Shown here in pieces: positions 1-13,149 of a DNA stretch of 64,000 nucleotides. The translations under genes and the position numbers were made by a program. Source of the DNA: Neelides folsomi (lineage: Eukaryota > Arthropoda > Collembola > Neelipleona > Neelidae); contig JAQGBZ010000013.1 of NCBI GenBank assembly GCA_034687125.1, positions 310,001 to 374,000 on the forward strand, read 5' to 3'. The notes below the pieces were generated by a model. That model was not told the DNA's origin and did no database searches. It saw only the letters and a list, made by a program, of their open reading frames with translations. The number at the start of each line of letters is the position of its first letter. The stretch's first letter is position 1.

Positions 1-3000
1 CATTTTGAACACCATGTCTCATTTCTCCTTGTCTGGTTAGAATCTAGTTTAAATTAAAATAAATTCATCTTCAGTTACATCAATGGAAAAAGGAAACATG
101 AAGGGAGCTGCCGCAGTTGTGAAGGAACACGATGTGCGGAGATGGGGGGAAGACTCGAAGTTTGGGAAAGATATTTTTTTCTTGGATGTAATATGACAAC
201 AATAATGTGGACTAATCGCTAGTTCTTTTTCTTTCGTCTCGCCCTTGGCTGGTCAGGAGGAGAATGTGAATAAAAGTTGAGGTTCTTGAGTTGGATCTTT
301 TCGGACTCTTCTGCATTTCTGTAGGCAGAGCGTGCCAAACGATGTGAAACTGACGAGACCTCCTGGAGAGCCCGTTTCCTCCGAATTATTCAGCTTCCTT
401 GGATAAAAATGAGGCAATTTGCCTGATTGCTATAGAGAAAGACAATTTTCGCACTCACTCAGCTCCTCTTTCTTCTCCTCCTCCTCTCCCCTTTCATCTT
501 GAGAAGGTCTCTCTCAATAATGCGAATCCCCATATACTCACCCACCGCCATTCTCAATTGGGAACTTCTCTTTGTGCTCTCAGCTCCATTCCTCGAACTT
601 CAAATAGGAAATTTATCGAGTCAGCTTTTTAAGATTAAATCTCGCCTCAAATCTAAATACATGGATGAAGGAAGGCTTTATGAATTTCCATAAATCTCAA
701 CATAAAAGACCTCATAAATGTTGAGAAAGAAATGCGCAATGAAGACGGGGCTCTGCAAATACTCTGAGACTCATGACAACGAATTTCTATGCAGATCCAA
801 AGTACTCAGAGTATGGAGGGTGAAGGATTCTAAGGGGAAACAGAAGGAAAGTTCGTAATTAAAAATCCCTTTTGTCCCATTTAATTGTTAATGAAATGGA
901 AGATGATGTTGAATGTGGGCAGAGAGGTAATAGGATCGGAGGTCGTAAATTAAATAAAGAATGGAAAACGCATGGCGAGAGGGTGGAAAAATGTGTTCAC
1001 TTTCGGGGTTTGACGTTCGGATCGGGTGCTTTTCCGCCTCCTTAATAAAAAGGATCATAATGGGACATAATGGGGGCTATTGGGGAAGAAGCGAGAATTT
1101 TAATTAAAATTACGTGTGCCCTCATTCCCTTCCAAGATTTTGGTAGAGTGGATGAGAGTCAATGGCGGGAGTTCGTTGTGAAAAAAAGTCTCCCCTCTCA
1201 ATCCGCTCGTCCATGAATATTCATTCCCCTCATTATGACTCTGAGCAGTGAAAGAGCAATCAAAGTGTGGAAAAAAACCTGGGGGAGTTTCCGACAGGGA
1301 CAATGCATAAACAGATGCAGATGTTATGTATGGGTAATAGAGATGGAGGTTTTGATTCAAGAGCTCCAGCAGCAGCTTCTTGTCTGGCTAAAGAGGGAGA
1401 AGTGATGCTCTCAGTGTGAAACAAAGGTTCCCCGAGGAGGTACTTTACCCCCTTCGCATTTTAATTGAACTTCACCCTCATTGTGTTAATTCGAGTTGGT
1501 GTATGAGGGAAGGTGGACGAGGGAGTGGAACCAATGGCTTATCAAATCAAAATTACAAATGATGAGTCTCCCAGTCCCACACATTTTAACTGACCGCCGC
1601 GACGCTCATTCACATTTATTTATAACGTCCCTATTGTGTTGTAAATTGAATCCACGACTTTTATTTCCTCCATTTGGTGAAGAGGTGAGTCGTGGAGCCG
1701 GAGAGCTCAGACTCATTGTGAGGGACGAGACGGTCCTATTAACATGCATGATTGCTGAGACAGGTGAACTACAAATCGAAAATTCAATTACATCTTTGTA
1801 TTAGATTAGCATTTGAATCTCTCACAGGTTATAAATGTTATTTACTCTTAACTGCGAGAGTGATTTTAAATAATTCTTATGTATGTGGTTGAATTCAATT
1901 ACTCCTCAAGTCCATCCGTTAGGAAAAGGCAGTGGCTGTGCGGAGATGGAGAGTGAAATTGCTCGCTCGGCCCATGTGCTTACATTACAATTTAAGGAGA
2001 GAGATAAAAGATAAAAGAACGTCTCAGAAGTGTCAGAAATGTCAAGTGACTCTCTGGCTGAGTAATGTAAATGCTCATCGGCTCAGATGAGAATAATAGA
2101 ATTGAAAATGAATTGAGCTGAAAGGGGCCCATTTGCTACGTCTGATTTTTGATTAGAATTAGAAGGGAAATTGTTTCCCCTACTTATCTTCCCCATCTCA
2201 AACTCCCTTTTGTCTGTAGGCTCTTAACCTCAAGAGGAACAGAGGCTCAAGTTATTGTATCTCCTCACCGTTTTATCCCTAATTACGCATTCTCACTTCT
2301 TACACCCGTGACAGCTTGTCTCCCCGCCCCTATTTCCCAACTTAACGTAATTGAATCTCGTCTCTCATTACTCTATGCATGAAAGGGATAAACTCTCTAA
2401 TACAATTTGTCCCAATTGATTAGTGAAGGAAAATATGAAAATGCTCCCTTTCACTTTCCAAACAATAAATTCCAAATTGAGTTTTAAACCATGGCACAAA
2501 TTAACTATTAAAATGAACCACTTTGTTGAAATAAGCACAATAAATACTACACAACTCATATAGGGTTTCGATGGGTTGATTTTAAAATTGATCCATATTT
2601 TTTTCATGCACTCTTTTCCCAAAGTGGACCCAATATTGCACTAATTTAATTTGAGGATCTGAAAAATGAGGAGGAGTAACCGAAAGATAAAATTGAAAGG
2701 GGATCGAAGCTCTTGAGGAAAATTTCTCTTTCCCAAGTGTCATGTCCGCATTTTATTTTATCAGGAAGAGGAGAAGTAGATGCGTCATTGTCATTGGTAT
2801 TCTGGCGAGGTTTGGTTGTACGCCGATGAGCCACTCCATGACTCCCCCGTTCATTTGGTGATGAGAGCGGATTTTTTACGGACCTCAGCTGCCTTATATT
2901 TTTCTATCACCAGAATTTTTACTCGACGCCCTACTCCAATAATACATAATACTTGGATGAATTCCTTGGTTCGCATAACTCGAGAGGAGGAGGGAGACTG

Positions 3001-6000
3001 TATAAGGTGAAAGAGAGAGCAGAGCAAGGGAGAAGAAGAAATTGGAAAGGAAAAGGCCGCCTCCAAATTACGAAAGTTGCACTTTTTCGAGCACAATTTG
3101 AGAGACTGAGTGACAGACTCGTTACTAGCCCTGAAAAGAAAAGGTTTTCTTTCTCCTTAGGGGACTTTCTTTTTAAAGAAGAGCCACCATTATTATTCTA
3201 CACTTTCCTCATCCATGGCCGATTTCCCCGGCTTTGTTATTTATTTTAAAAGAAGGAAGTTTCCCCAAAATATTTACTTGCTATTTTCATTACTCCTACG
3301 CTTTTCTCAACAGTAAATTGAAATTCTTTAGCATTTGTAAAATAAATGATTACATAAACAATGTCAAAATATTTTAAAAGTTTAATTATGCCATTTGGCA
3401 ACATAGTCAATTAGTCAACCATAAGAGTATGGTATAAAATCTTTAATGGAGATATCGTATCCCTTTACATATAATATAAGTATAGGTAATATTGAAATGA
3501 GAAGTGTGAGAAATGAGAAAAGTCCTTTCGAAATTGAGGAATTTGGAACTTTTAGCCGAAGGATCAATTTTCCCATCCATCCCTCACTTTTACCAAGCTG
3601 ATTTCTTGGGTGAAGTGAAGAATAGAAGGAGCTGTTGGGCCATTTCAATTTTGTTGAAACCAGGAAGGAGCATTTGAGGATTCCCATTTGCATCGGCATG
3701 TCTTTTGCTGGGATGAAATGAGATAGGAATTGGCTCGCGCTTCAGCTGAAGCTGACTGAATGAATTTAATTTTCTTCGGCGCTTCTTCCCCAGCGGACCC
3801 TCTAAACTCATTCTCCTTCATGGAAGCTCTCAAGGAGTGAAAAGGGTGTGGAAATTGTGAAGGCACCCATTCCGAACCAACCTTATTCACTTCTCAAGTC
3901 CCAATCACGTCGAGAGGAGTTAGGAAAATTCTATAAAATTGTAGGAGTTAAGGCCCCGAGTTCTCTTATTTTTTACCCCTCTTCCATTCATATATATGAT
4001 AAGTTGATAAGATACGGAAATGAAAGCGTGGATGGATTCCTCTGCAGAATTTATATCCTTTTCAAATTCCCACAACGGCGGCTTATAGACTTAAATATAT
4101 ATTTGAATTTATAAAAGGAATAGTAGTCGCTTAACTGATCATTTTCCCCTTCTTCTGCCTCTTGATTTCACATAAATTATGAACATGGGTTGTTCTACTG
4201 TTGTTTAAATGTCAAAATTGCCGCCGACAGCCAGAACAATTTTTTCTAGATAAACACGTTCAATTATGTGAAGGGGCTCTCGAAGGAATCAAATCCGACG
4301 CCTTCTTAATGTAAATGCAAACATATCCGATTTCAATATGAGGAGGAATGGAATAGGATTATATAATATAAACATAAAGAGATGTAAAGAGTGAGACGTA
4401 AAGAGGCAAGGGCTCAAGTCAGCCATGAAGGGTTTGTGGCTGAAATGAAAGATTATTTTTTTTAATACTGAAGCCAAATATTGTCATTTTCTATTTCCCT
4501 CCAAGGGATTCGCCCAAGGAGAGAGACGGAGGAGTTCCTTTGATTCCATGCGTATATTACATAAGGTGGAGATGAGATTCAGTCAGTGATTGAATTCCAC
4601 TGACGATGAGCCGGCTCCTCGTTTAGACAACAAACTCCAATGTCTGGAATCGTACCGAGGAGGGATGAATACGAAAGGGCATTATTACATAAAAGAACAA
4701 TGACTACTGGGCTCTTTTATTGACTCAAGAGAGTCCTCAGTGTGTTTTCACTTTTTTGAGCTGAATAAAATAATGAGGCTAATAATGGGCTAGGATGGAA
4801 AGAAGGAGGAGAAGAGCAAAAGAAAGAGAGGACGAAACCACAAAGGCTAATTATTTTCCTAAACACTCATCTCTAATGTTGTGTAGCTAGGAAAACCACG
4901 GAGTAATTTGCTCATAATTTCACAGCGGCCAAGGCCAAGTGCATTAAATGATCCTTCCCATGTCGATTGGGATTAACTCTCGTCTGCGCCGTAGTGGGTT
5001 TTGGACCATCAAATGCTTTATTCCTTTATAATTATTGAGAGTTCTTTAGCCTAAGAATTTTCATTTTCATTATTATACTTCTCATTTGCTTTGAGTGTTT
5101 TTACGGCCCTCCCCATTGGGAAAAATTCATGGTACTTTGCATAAAGAATCTGTAGGAGTGAAAAAAGGCGCAATTCCCATTCCTTGATTCATCCTGAATT
5201 AGAGTATTAAGAATGATCAGAGATGGACAAATGTGCTGAGTGATGAGAAGTTCCTCCTGGGTGGAGTTTGTCTTCTACTGAGATCATCGAACCTTCCATC
5301 ATCACCTTTTGTTCCTCCAATTGATTTCTCCATGTGTGTCTACCTCCCATCATCCATAAAGAGTAATTTGGGTAATAGAGATGTAATTGGTTCGTATGTG
5401 AATAGCGGAGCGAATTAATGTCAACGAAGGAGGATAATGGAGAGGAGTGCCATCCTCCTCCCGAAGTGACCACATCCTCGAAGAGAATCTGAGAAAGACG
5501 GAGCTCTTTTGGAAATGAGAAATGAAGTAATGATGTAAGAGGAGGGTTCGAAACTCCACACCGGATATGTAAAATCGTCCTTCTAAGATTAAAGCTCCCC
5601 TTTTATCTTCATCTTCCTCCTCGTATCAATCTTGCGTAACTTTATCACGTCGCGTCAGAGTTGTCAACAGAAATTAAAGGGGTTCGGAGTTTTACACTCG
5701 GCGCGATAATGGGGGAGTTATGAAGGATGGAAATAATCGTCATCAGGCTACCTTTAATCTCACAGAGACAGAGACGCGAATGACAAAGGAACTTCGCGGT
5801 GTACAATTTCTCCCATTCTCTTCCAAGGAATTTGAGAGAACTGTCGTTGTCTTCCATTTCTTGTGGGAAAGAATTGATTCGCCATGCCAAGACTCATTAT
5901 CTTTACTAAACTCTTTAATGTTCAGTGTGGGAGGGAATTTTTTCTATTTTTCATCGCCTCTTGCGAACAAGTATTTTTAGACCATTTTCTGAGAGAGGGT

Positions 6001-7170
6001 TTTGAAGCCAGGAAAAGAGCGATTAAGCTGAAGAAGAGTTTAATTGAGGCTGTAATTAAGCGTAATTGTCGTACAAGTGACACTTCCTTGCTTTAGGCCC
6101 TCCGAGCTAAATGTGTAAATGACTAAATGAGGGTGAGCATGTAGATGAATATTATTCCTTTTGAAAAGGGAGACTCAATTAATCCTCCTCTGCTCAAATG
6201 AATGCCAGATCGGCGTGGATGTGGGAGGATGAGAAAATCCATTCATTTCATTTCAAAAGACAGACCGGGGCTTCATACAAATTAAGCTTCGTCGCTCAAG
6301 AGCCTCTTAATTACTAGTAAAGGATCCAGTTATTTAAAAACACTTTATGCCCATTCACACCCCTCATCCCTGAATAATCTCATAGGAGACGGACAATGGC
6401 AGGGAGAGGAATTAGAACTTTATTCCATCCCTCGAGAAGTGATAATTAATATATCTCTACACAAATAAATTTGATCTGTCAATTGGGCCTACACAATGGC
6501 CAGCGGTCAAGTTCGAATTAATTCACGTCGTTCCCTCGCATTCCTCGGCATCTCTCTGGCGGAGATCTGAACACATTTGGAGAGTAAGAAGTGAAACCCA
6601 ATCTGGCTCCATTCTCTCCTCCTATTCATGCCCCACCATGCACTGGCTCTCTGGTTGAAGAGGAGCAAATGGGAATAATGGTCCCAAGATTATAATTCAT
6701 AATTTGAGTAAATGGGCTCGGTAATTGTAATTGTAAGGAGGTCGTCTCCATTGGGAAGAATGAGACCTGCAGAAAAATGTGCTTGTTTGTGCCTTACGAG
6801 TACTGGGAAGGGGAGTGAAGGCGGCCATTCATTAGGCCAGTTTTGTTTCTCTGCCCATCAGACTGGAAATGGGTTGTTCATGGACATGGAGAGACGTGGG
6901 GTTGGAAAAACATGAGTCTTTCACTCTGCTCATCCTCCCCTGAAATCACTCGTGCAGGGTTTATTCCGCACGACATCTCCCTCATCTCCCTAAAACATAA
7001 TTACAATGAAAATTTTAAAATAAAATAAATATCCCATGCTCAAGAAAGCAAGTCATAATCATCATGTAGAGTCCTCATCACCGAAAGGCCGACGAAAAGC
7101 TCTCTCTACGAATTAGGCCCCAATTATCGCTCTTAATCCATCCTCATCTTTTCCTTCTCTCTTCTTCCAG
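1..7170. other. Non-coding DNA, probably intron upstream of the terminal exon
   Basis: No convincing exon is visible here. Open frames are short and occur equally on both strands. The stretch ends in a long pyrimidine tract and AG directly before the coding exon at 7171, so at least its right part is probably intron of that plus-strand gene. Composition is mixed, with many GAG/CTC-rich stretches. A chance-like acceptor at about 323 is followed by only 34 open codons. Confidence 0.5.
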
Positions 7171-7571
7171 GAGGCTCATCAGGGCAACCCAAGGGCCAAG
7201 CCGCTCCAAAGTCACGTAAGAGCCCGAATCCAAAGAGAGGGAAGAAACAGCCGACTCCGAAGAAGTCTGCCCCGTCTCGTCCGGCTGCTGCCTCTCATCA
7301 GCCGCTTCCTCCCTCGTCGGATCCCTTTGAGAAAAGAGGAGAAAACGAAGGCGAAACGCGCGGCCTTTCCTTCGCGTCCCTCTTGGGGGAAGAAGGCCTT
7401 GGCAGCAACCCGATCGGAACGAGTTTGAACGCCAACTTCAATCGGACTTCCTCCCCATCGGCAGGTATTCGGTCCGAGATGGAATACGTGGTACAGAAAA
7501 TTGCCGCTCTTGCCCGAGCTACATCATTTGACTCTACTGACTCCAATGCCAACTTACGATTCCCGGAATAA
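7171..7571 (+). CDS. Terminal coding exon of an unrecognised gene (132 codons, basic Lys/Pro-rich)
   Basis: The exon follows a strong acceptor: a pyrimidine-rich tract from about 7143, then CAG at 7168-7170. Two bases (GA) complete a codon begun in the previous exon. The frame is then open from 7173 to a TAA at 7569-7571, 132 codons. The stretch is visibly richer in G and C than the AT-rich DNA that follows. The protein starts with a Gly/Gln/Lys-rich part, followed by a basic Lys/Ser/Pro stretch (KSRKSPNPKRGKKQPTPKKS) that resembles an AT-hook or nuclear-localisation segment. Next come an Ala/Pro/Ser linker, an acidic patch, SLLGEEGLGSNPIGTSLN, and a possible helix MEYVVQKIAALARATS near the C terminus. 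It ends in LRFPE. A nuclear, DNA- or chromatin-associated protein is plausible from the basic segment, but I do not recognise the family. Upstream exons probably lie outside the window. Confidence 0.75.
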
Positions 7572-9853
7572 TCATTTTGAAACCAGGCTAATGAGATTAC
7601 AACTTTTACAAGTCTTTTATTGTGAAGCCCATCATATGTACTATTGTCTTTTTAGTACGGACTATCTAAGCTAGAATAATAATCCTTTAGCTTTTACATG
7701 TACAACTACTTCGTACTATAATAATTTATGAAATGAATGTAGAATTTAAATTCTGGGGAGGTTAGATGATACAGTGTTTGAGAAAATGGGCAATAATACT
7801 GCAGACAACTTGACGAGCTTTCCCAACTCAATATTTAAGTGTCTTTGTTAAAAGAATCTGCGGAGTTGGGCTCGCGATTACGTGTGTCCCATTCCCCATT
7901 TAGATGCTATCCAGTCCCAGCTTCCACATCAACATAACACATTAAGGAACTTGAAATGGGTGTAAAGGAGTTTGTATACTTTGTGTAGTGAGTCGTTCAA
8001 TCCTGTTCCTTTTATCTCCTTTTTGCTTCAGAGCCCAAGTCTCTTGAAATTTCAAGTGCCCCAGTAGGAGATTAAGATATGGGAGGACTCGTCATTAGAG
8101 AACATAGCCATGTGAAAGTGAAGCGAATGAGTAATCGAGGAGACTCGATGGACGCCTACAAATATCAACAATCCTCTCATTTGTCACGAACAATTTTCAT
8201 AATTAATTACATACTTGTAAATAAGCACGTACTAAATTACTTTTAGCTCTAACTTCCATATATGTATTGTAGTTGTAAGAGAATCATAGAAATTATGTAG
8301 GTACTATAAATTATTGTAAATACTAACCACAGTCCTCGCATCAAATCCAAATTCAACTTTAAATGTAAAATTTACTATTACATACATAATATGGTAATGT
8401 TCCTCAATTAGTGGATAAGAATTCGCAAATGTATCCAGCAGTTTTTATTCGATTTTTGTAAGATATTATAAAAACTACAACTCACTAATACAATGATTAC
8501 GGTTTACGGTTACTTCTAAAGTATACGGGGCAAATAACCTCCTATTGAAATAGAGAAACTTTAGTATATGAGACAATGAAAGAATATTGACGATGTTAAG
8601 ATATTGAAAAACAGAGTGTAATCAAAATCGAGTCCTACGGTGTAATGTGTCTCCTAAAGTTAATTAATCTGTAAGCGGTCTTTTGGCCAATTAACAAATT
8701 TACAAAGTTCCATACACAATGAACAAGTTTCCTATTTGATCAACGATGATCAATCCTACTAAACAAACTAACCTACTAATTAAATATAACTAATTAATGT
8801 TTAGGATCATGCTTTCAACGTTTTCTCACACAAGACGGTCAAATACTTAACTAATTAACTATGCATATACTTGCATACATAAATATATTTACATACTAAT
8901 TAAGATTTCTAACTGTAATTATTTGAGTGATTGACACCCTTTAACTTCTCTGCACCACTACGCGTATCGAACTTTAGCCGATTTTACATCCATAAATCTT
9001 AAAGGTTAAAAATTATACAAAATTGAAAATTAGTTCCTTACAACTCAATAGATTTAATTAGCTAATACACTTGAAACATTTTTGCTTCATGGATGCTACG
9101 ATGTTTTCCGCATCACTAAAAACCGCTTATCGCATTCTGCGAACAGGAGATACTACAACATAAATTTTACATTCATTGTAGGGTCCAAGAGAACTACACG
9201 ATTTACGGTGAAAAATTAAGCAATTGAAAAAGATATAAACTACATACATAATGTAATAATTTGGAAATATTTGAAAACTAAAAGTATCACTCTTCATGAC
9301 TTTTTGTAAATGTACCTACTTTAAGTCTATAAATTAAAATATTAGAAGTAGGTCCTTACATTAACAAAAAATAGAACATTCATAGGACATTCTTTAATAA
9401 ATATTAAGGTTAATTAATTCAGTATAATAAAGGATAAGATGTATGATAAAGCGTTTAAAATATCAGGATCCAAATATCCTCAACTCCACTCTTGTAAATA
9501 TTACTACGTTAGTCGTAGAGGAATGTGGAGATGAGGACTCAACTGAAACCAAAGAATAAATTTAATTGAAATAATTAAGTGTGGCAACAACAGCCTTTTT
9601 AAAATCCTCCAACCCATACATTAAAATATTTATTCTTCATAAATTAATAATCAAGGACAAGATGAAGTACATTCAATACTTAATGATAGGATCTGTATAC
9701 CAATAGGATTTGACATAAAAACATAATGGGAACTGAACTTCGTTTGAAGCTGGGACAAACAAGTTCAACCCAAATATTCATACATAACATTGCAAAAATT
9801 CCTACGCTCAGAGTAAATCAATTTCGGAAAAAAGAGGATTTAATTCATTGGAA
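7572..9853 (+). other. Probable 3' UTR then AT-rich intergenic DNA
   Basis: Composition changes abruptly after the stop codon at 7571 to AT-rich DNA without exon-like frames. Canonical AATAAA hexamers on the plus strand occur at 9396-9401, 9426-9431 and 9555-9560, so a 3' UTR of roughly 1.8-2 kb is possible. Nothing shows which signal, if any, is used. ATAC/GTAT-rich words are frequent from 8.2 to 9.4 kb. Confidence 0.35.
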
Positions 9854-10105
9854 ATGAATAATAAAATGCCTCTAATCTTGGATCCCCGAAACAAGCGTAG
9901 ATGTAAAAGTAAACAAAGAATGTCATGTACAGAGATGGAGATCAAAGGTGTTAGTGATAAGAAAAGGGCTTCTGGAAATTTGACCGGAGAAGATCCGGGA
10001 GGCGGCTTGCTCAAGGGCTACATCTACTCTACGGTGTCTGCCGCCTGCGGGATTCCGACATTTCACTCATTCAGATATCCAATCAAAAGACTTAGTTCTT
10101 GGTAA
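9854..10105 (+). CDS. Candidate exon or short ORF in a GC island
   Basis: An ATG at 9854 opens 83 codons ending at TAA 10103-10105. The frame crosses a near-perfect donor (TTCTTG then GTAAGAG, GT at 10102), so it could be a first coding exon whose apparent stop is intronic. The island, especially 9975-10060, is clearly more GC-rich than the AT-rich DNA on both sides. The N-terminal half is basic (PRNKRRCKSKQR), followed by a Gly-rich turn. I recognise no domain. A conserved non-coding element is an equally good reading. Confidence 0.2.
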   Translation: MNNKMPLILDPRNKRRCKSKQRMSCTEMEIKGVSDKKRASGNLTGEDPGGGLLKGYIYSTVSAACGIPTFHSFRYPIKRLSSW

Positions 10106-10433
10106 GAGATTGGGCTGTGCGGGTGAATGAGGATTCCCGCCCCAGGAGCCAATTGCAAATAAAAATTGATCCATGATACATTCCCAGAATCAAGGTTCCT
10201 ATTTCATAGCTAACTTAAGGTTCCTGTTTAAAAATGCTTTTTCTATATTTACTCTATAAGATACATTTGAATGTGTGTACGTATAGGTCTCGTGTGCTCT
10301 TTGAGAATGATTGAAGTTTGTCTTGGTGTATTTGTGCACTCTTCATCGTATGTAGGCCCTTGACTTTAAGATAAACTTATTTATTCCTACTAATATGCAT
10401 TCTGCATCATAAGGATAAACTTATAAAATAACA

Positions 10434-10454
10434 ATATATATATATATATATATT
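10434..10454. repeat. Short (AT)n microsatellite
   Basis: A run of alternating A and T of about 20 bases lies in AT-rich intergenic DNA. Confidence 0.85.
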
Positions 10455-10791
10455 ATACACAAAAAACTGAAATCCTCGCATGTAGAAGATAATTTTGATC
10501 AATCGAGGAAGATAAATGAGACTTCTATTATTATTATTCCTCTTCATTTGTCTAGACTTTTTCAAAGTCATCTTTTTAGGGATTAAACAGTACATTATTA
10601 AACGTATGAAAATCAACCATAAATACTAAAATAATATAAATAAATGTAGACTCATTGGTACTAGTTTTCCACATGTTTCATACGTATTATTACCAGTAAT
10701 TCATACCTATTTGTTATTGGGTTCTTGTTAATGGAACTAAAATACTTAGGAGATCTCTTATTTATTCGACGAAAACAGTGGTAATAATTAA

Positions 10792-10989
10792 TTGCATGGT
10801 GAGAGTGTACTAGTAAGGGGACTTGAGCTGAGGTCTCTGAGGCTCCCTCAGTCTCAACCCCGAACCGTCAACAAAATAATTCCTCGACTATCGTGGGACG
10901 TGGACGAAGACTCTTCCGAGTTTCTCTGTATTTCTGACGAATTGACGGACAGACAGGAAACAAAGGGACGATTCCTCCCAGCCTCGTGA
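10792..10989 (+). CDS. Candidate terminal exon or short ORF in a GC island
   Basis: A frame of 65 codons runs to TGA at 10987-10989 inside a sharply bounded GC-richer island. The second half is hydrophilic and acidic (SWDVDEDSSEF). AG acceptors at the gaggctccctcag stretch (around 10850) could make this the last exon after the donor at 10102, in a compatible phase if the AG before GCTCCC is used. No domain is recognised. This is open-frame evidence only. Confidence 0.15.
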   Translation: MHGESVLVRGLELRSLRLPQSQPRTVNKIIPRLSWDVDEDSSEFLCISDELTDRQETKGRFLPAS

Positions 10990-11192
10990 GAAAGTTCCTA
11001 TTTGCAAGCCTGGATAATCAGGCCTACAATCGTATACACATGCATATTTATTGAGGAGTACATACATATATGAAATAATGAGTAGCTAATACTATTTAAA
11101 CATGTGTAATTTTCATAGTCGTGTAGGTGTGTAGGACGTATTAATGATACTTATTAGGTGAAGAGTCGCGTAGGAGTAGTCAGAGGGCTTCG

Positions 11193-11255
11193 GTCCCCCA
11201 ACTCTCCGCTTCTAATTTATATTTAATTAATTAGATTTGAATTGAAGTTGGGGAC
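11193..11255. other. Short hairpin-forming inverted repeat
   Basis: GTCCCCCAACT at 11193-11203 pairs with AGTTGGGGAC at 11246-11255 (10 pairs, one bulge) across a 42-base AT-rich loop containing TTAATTAATTAG. The arms sit in a small GC-rich island of about 120 bases. It could be a structured RNA or a remnant element. The loop is long for a microRNA precursor. Confidence 0.25.
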
Positions 11256-13110
11256 GCGGGGATTGCCGGTCCTCTCTCACACTTAAACTACTCATTCTAC
11301 TTACGTCAAAATATACATAAATATATAATAAAAATTATAAGTAAAACTTCAAGTGCGCTCGAGGCATCCAATTCAATCGCTCACAACACCTCATGTGGAA
11401 TGTGGAGCTTTGAAAAGTTCTCTCTCAGACAGTGCAACAGCGAAATTAAACTAATATATAATTATTTTTCAATTTTAAGGAGGAAATGAAATGAGATAAA
11501 TAGACGGAAAATTTTAAAATGTAATCTCCCCTCATTTTATACTTTAATTGATACATTTTAATTCTCATTTCCTTCATGGCGGCATGCAATGAGCAGTAAC
11601 AATGAAATGAACTATTAAATGATATTAAATTCTGTTTAAATAATATTTAATTTCACTTGGTGGCCCATTAACTATTTCAAGGGGCTATTATCTGTTTTAA
11701 AAAACTCATTAAAAAGGTTTACGTGACGGGTTGAGGATTATTTCATAAGTTAATTATGTTAAACCAATTGCAATTACAATTGTGCCGAGTCACTCAATTG
11801 AAGCGTGAGTAATATTGGGTAAATATAATTTATGTTAATAATCTTTAAATCAACAAGAATAATAAGTTAAATGGTATTCTGAAAGGAAAACGTTTGTTCG
11901 CAGCGACTATATAATTTATTGATTCAACCAGTACAAAACGCTATTTTTATTTAACTAATACGCATATACTATAATTATCGACATGGTTTAATTTAATTAC
12001 GTAAAAATTCCCCCATTGTTGGAATTTCTCTAATGCTGCAACCCTATGTTATAACTACTATTACTTTTGGTATACTAAATTATCTATTTATTTCACTGTA
12101 CTCATTTTATATATGCTATAAATAAACGTAACGTCGAACATCGTTTGTTTATGGTAGATTTTAAGACATGTAATATTTTAGCAAGTTAAATCATTGTTAT
12201 ATAATTTAATGTGTTTCGCGTATATACTTACTTACATTTATAATATAAGTAAGTACACATTCTATTGTGTGTATTATCATCGTAATTTGTTTTATAATAA
12301 TATAATATAATGATTTTCATTTTATTTGTCACAGTTCGCCTCCACGAATTTCTTATTTTAAATCCGTGAATTGTTAGCCACTTATACACGACGACGATTA
12401 CACGAGAGCATTTGAAGGCGTTGTGTAATATTCGGCGAATCATGTACTCAGGATATTGACTCATTTGCAATTAGTTAAGGAGAAAGAAACTCTTTCAGAA
12501 TGGTTTAAGCCGAAATTGTTAATTAACCACGGCAAACTTTAAATTGTTAAATGTAAGAGTTTGATTTATCAGATATTCTAAATTCAGTTCTGGATGAATT
12601 AATATTTTTTATAACGTTTACTTTTTAAAAAAGTGTTACTTTTTGTAATAGGATATATGAAAATATATTTACGTGCAAATTGTGAAATTATACTCGCTAT
12701 GCTCCTACAATGAAATACACATTCGCTGATTGATGAAGGATGACATGAGAAACCAAATAAACCGTTGATTGTCTTGATGGAAAATAACTCTTTTTATTTG
12801 CAAAAATTATATAATACCAATTTATTCACAAATGGCATTTCATCTTTTGCATCCTTTCAATATAATAATATATTTTATTTGCTAAAAGAAAACCAATTAA
12901 CTTTTAGTTTGAAAATTTCCTTTTTTCATCACGGCATTCATCAATCAAAATTTTATACAAAAAAAGTAAAAATGCTTATAAGGTCAGTTGGATCGATGAG
13001 AAAAGAAATGAATAGAATAATTTCACATTCCTCCGACACACAACTTGTGTAATAAAAAAGAATACGAAGGTTGAAAGAAGCGAAGTCAATTGGAACGGAA
13101 AAATAAGAGG
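11256..13110. other. AT-rich intergenic DNA
   Basis: Long AT-rich stretch with no exon-like frame, terminal repeats or tandem array that I can see. TTAATTAA-type words are common. Short frames such as 12765-13052 use AT-biased codons and look like chance. Confidence 0.5.
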
Positions 13111-13149
13111 TTCAATAGTGGCGAAAACCTATTATCATATACATACATA

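Noticed and set aside
324-425. Acceptor-like CTGCATTTCTGTAG followed by 34 open codons
   Set aside because: Length is within chance, no donor or partner exon in compatible phase with 7171.
2633-2655. TATTGCACTA, like miR-92
   Set aside because: Only ten bases match and the upstream sequence does not form a hairpin.
5540-5570. GGTTCGAAACTCC resembling a tRNA B box; similar words at 25100, 41518, 47890 and 48270
   Set aside because: No matching A box, no T-stem pairing and no acceptor stem at the right distance in any case.
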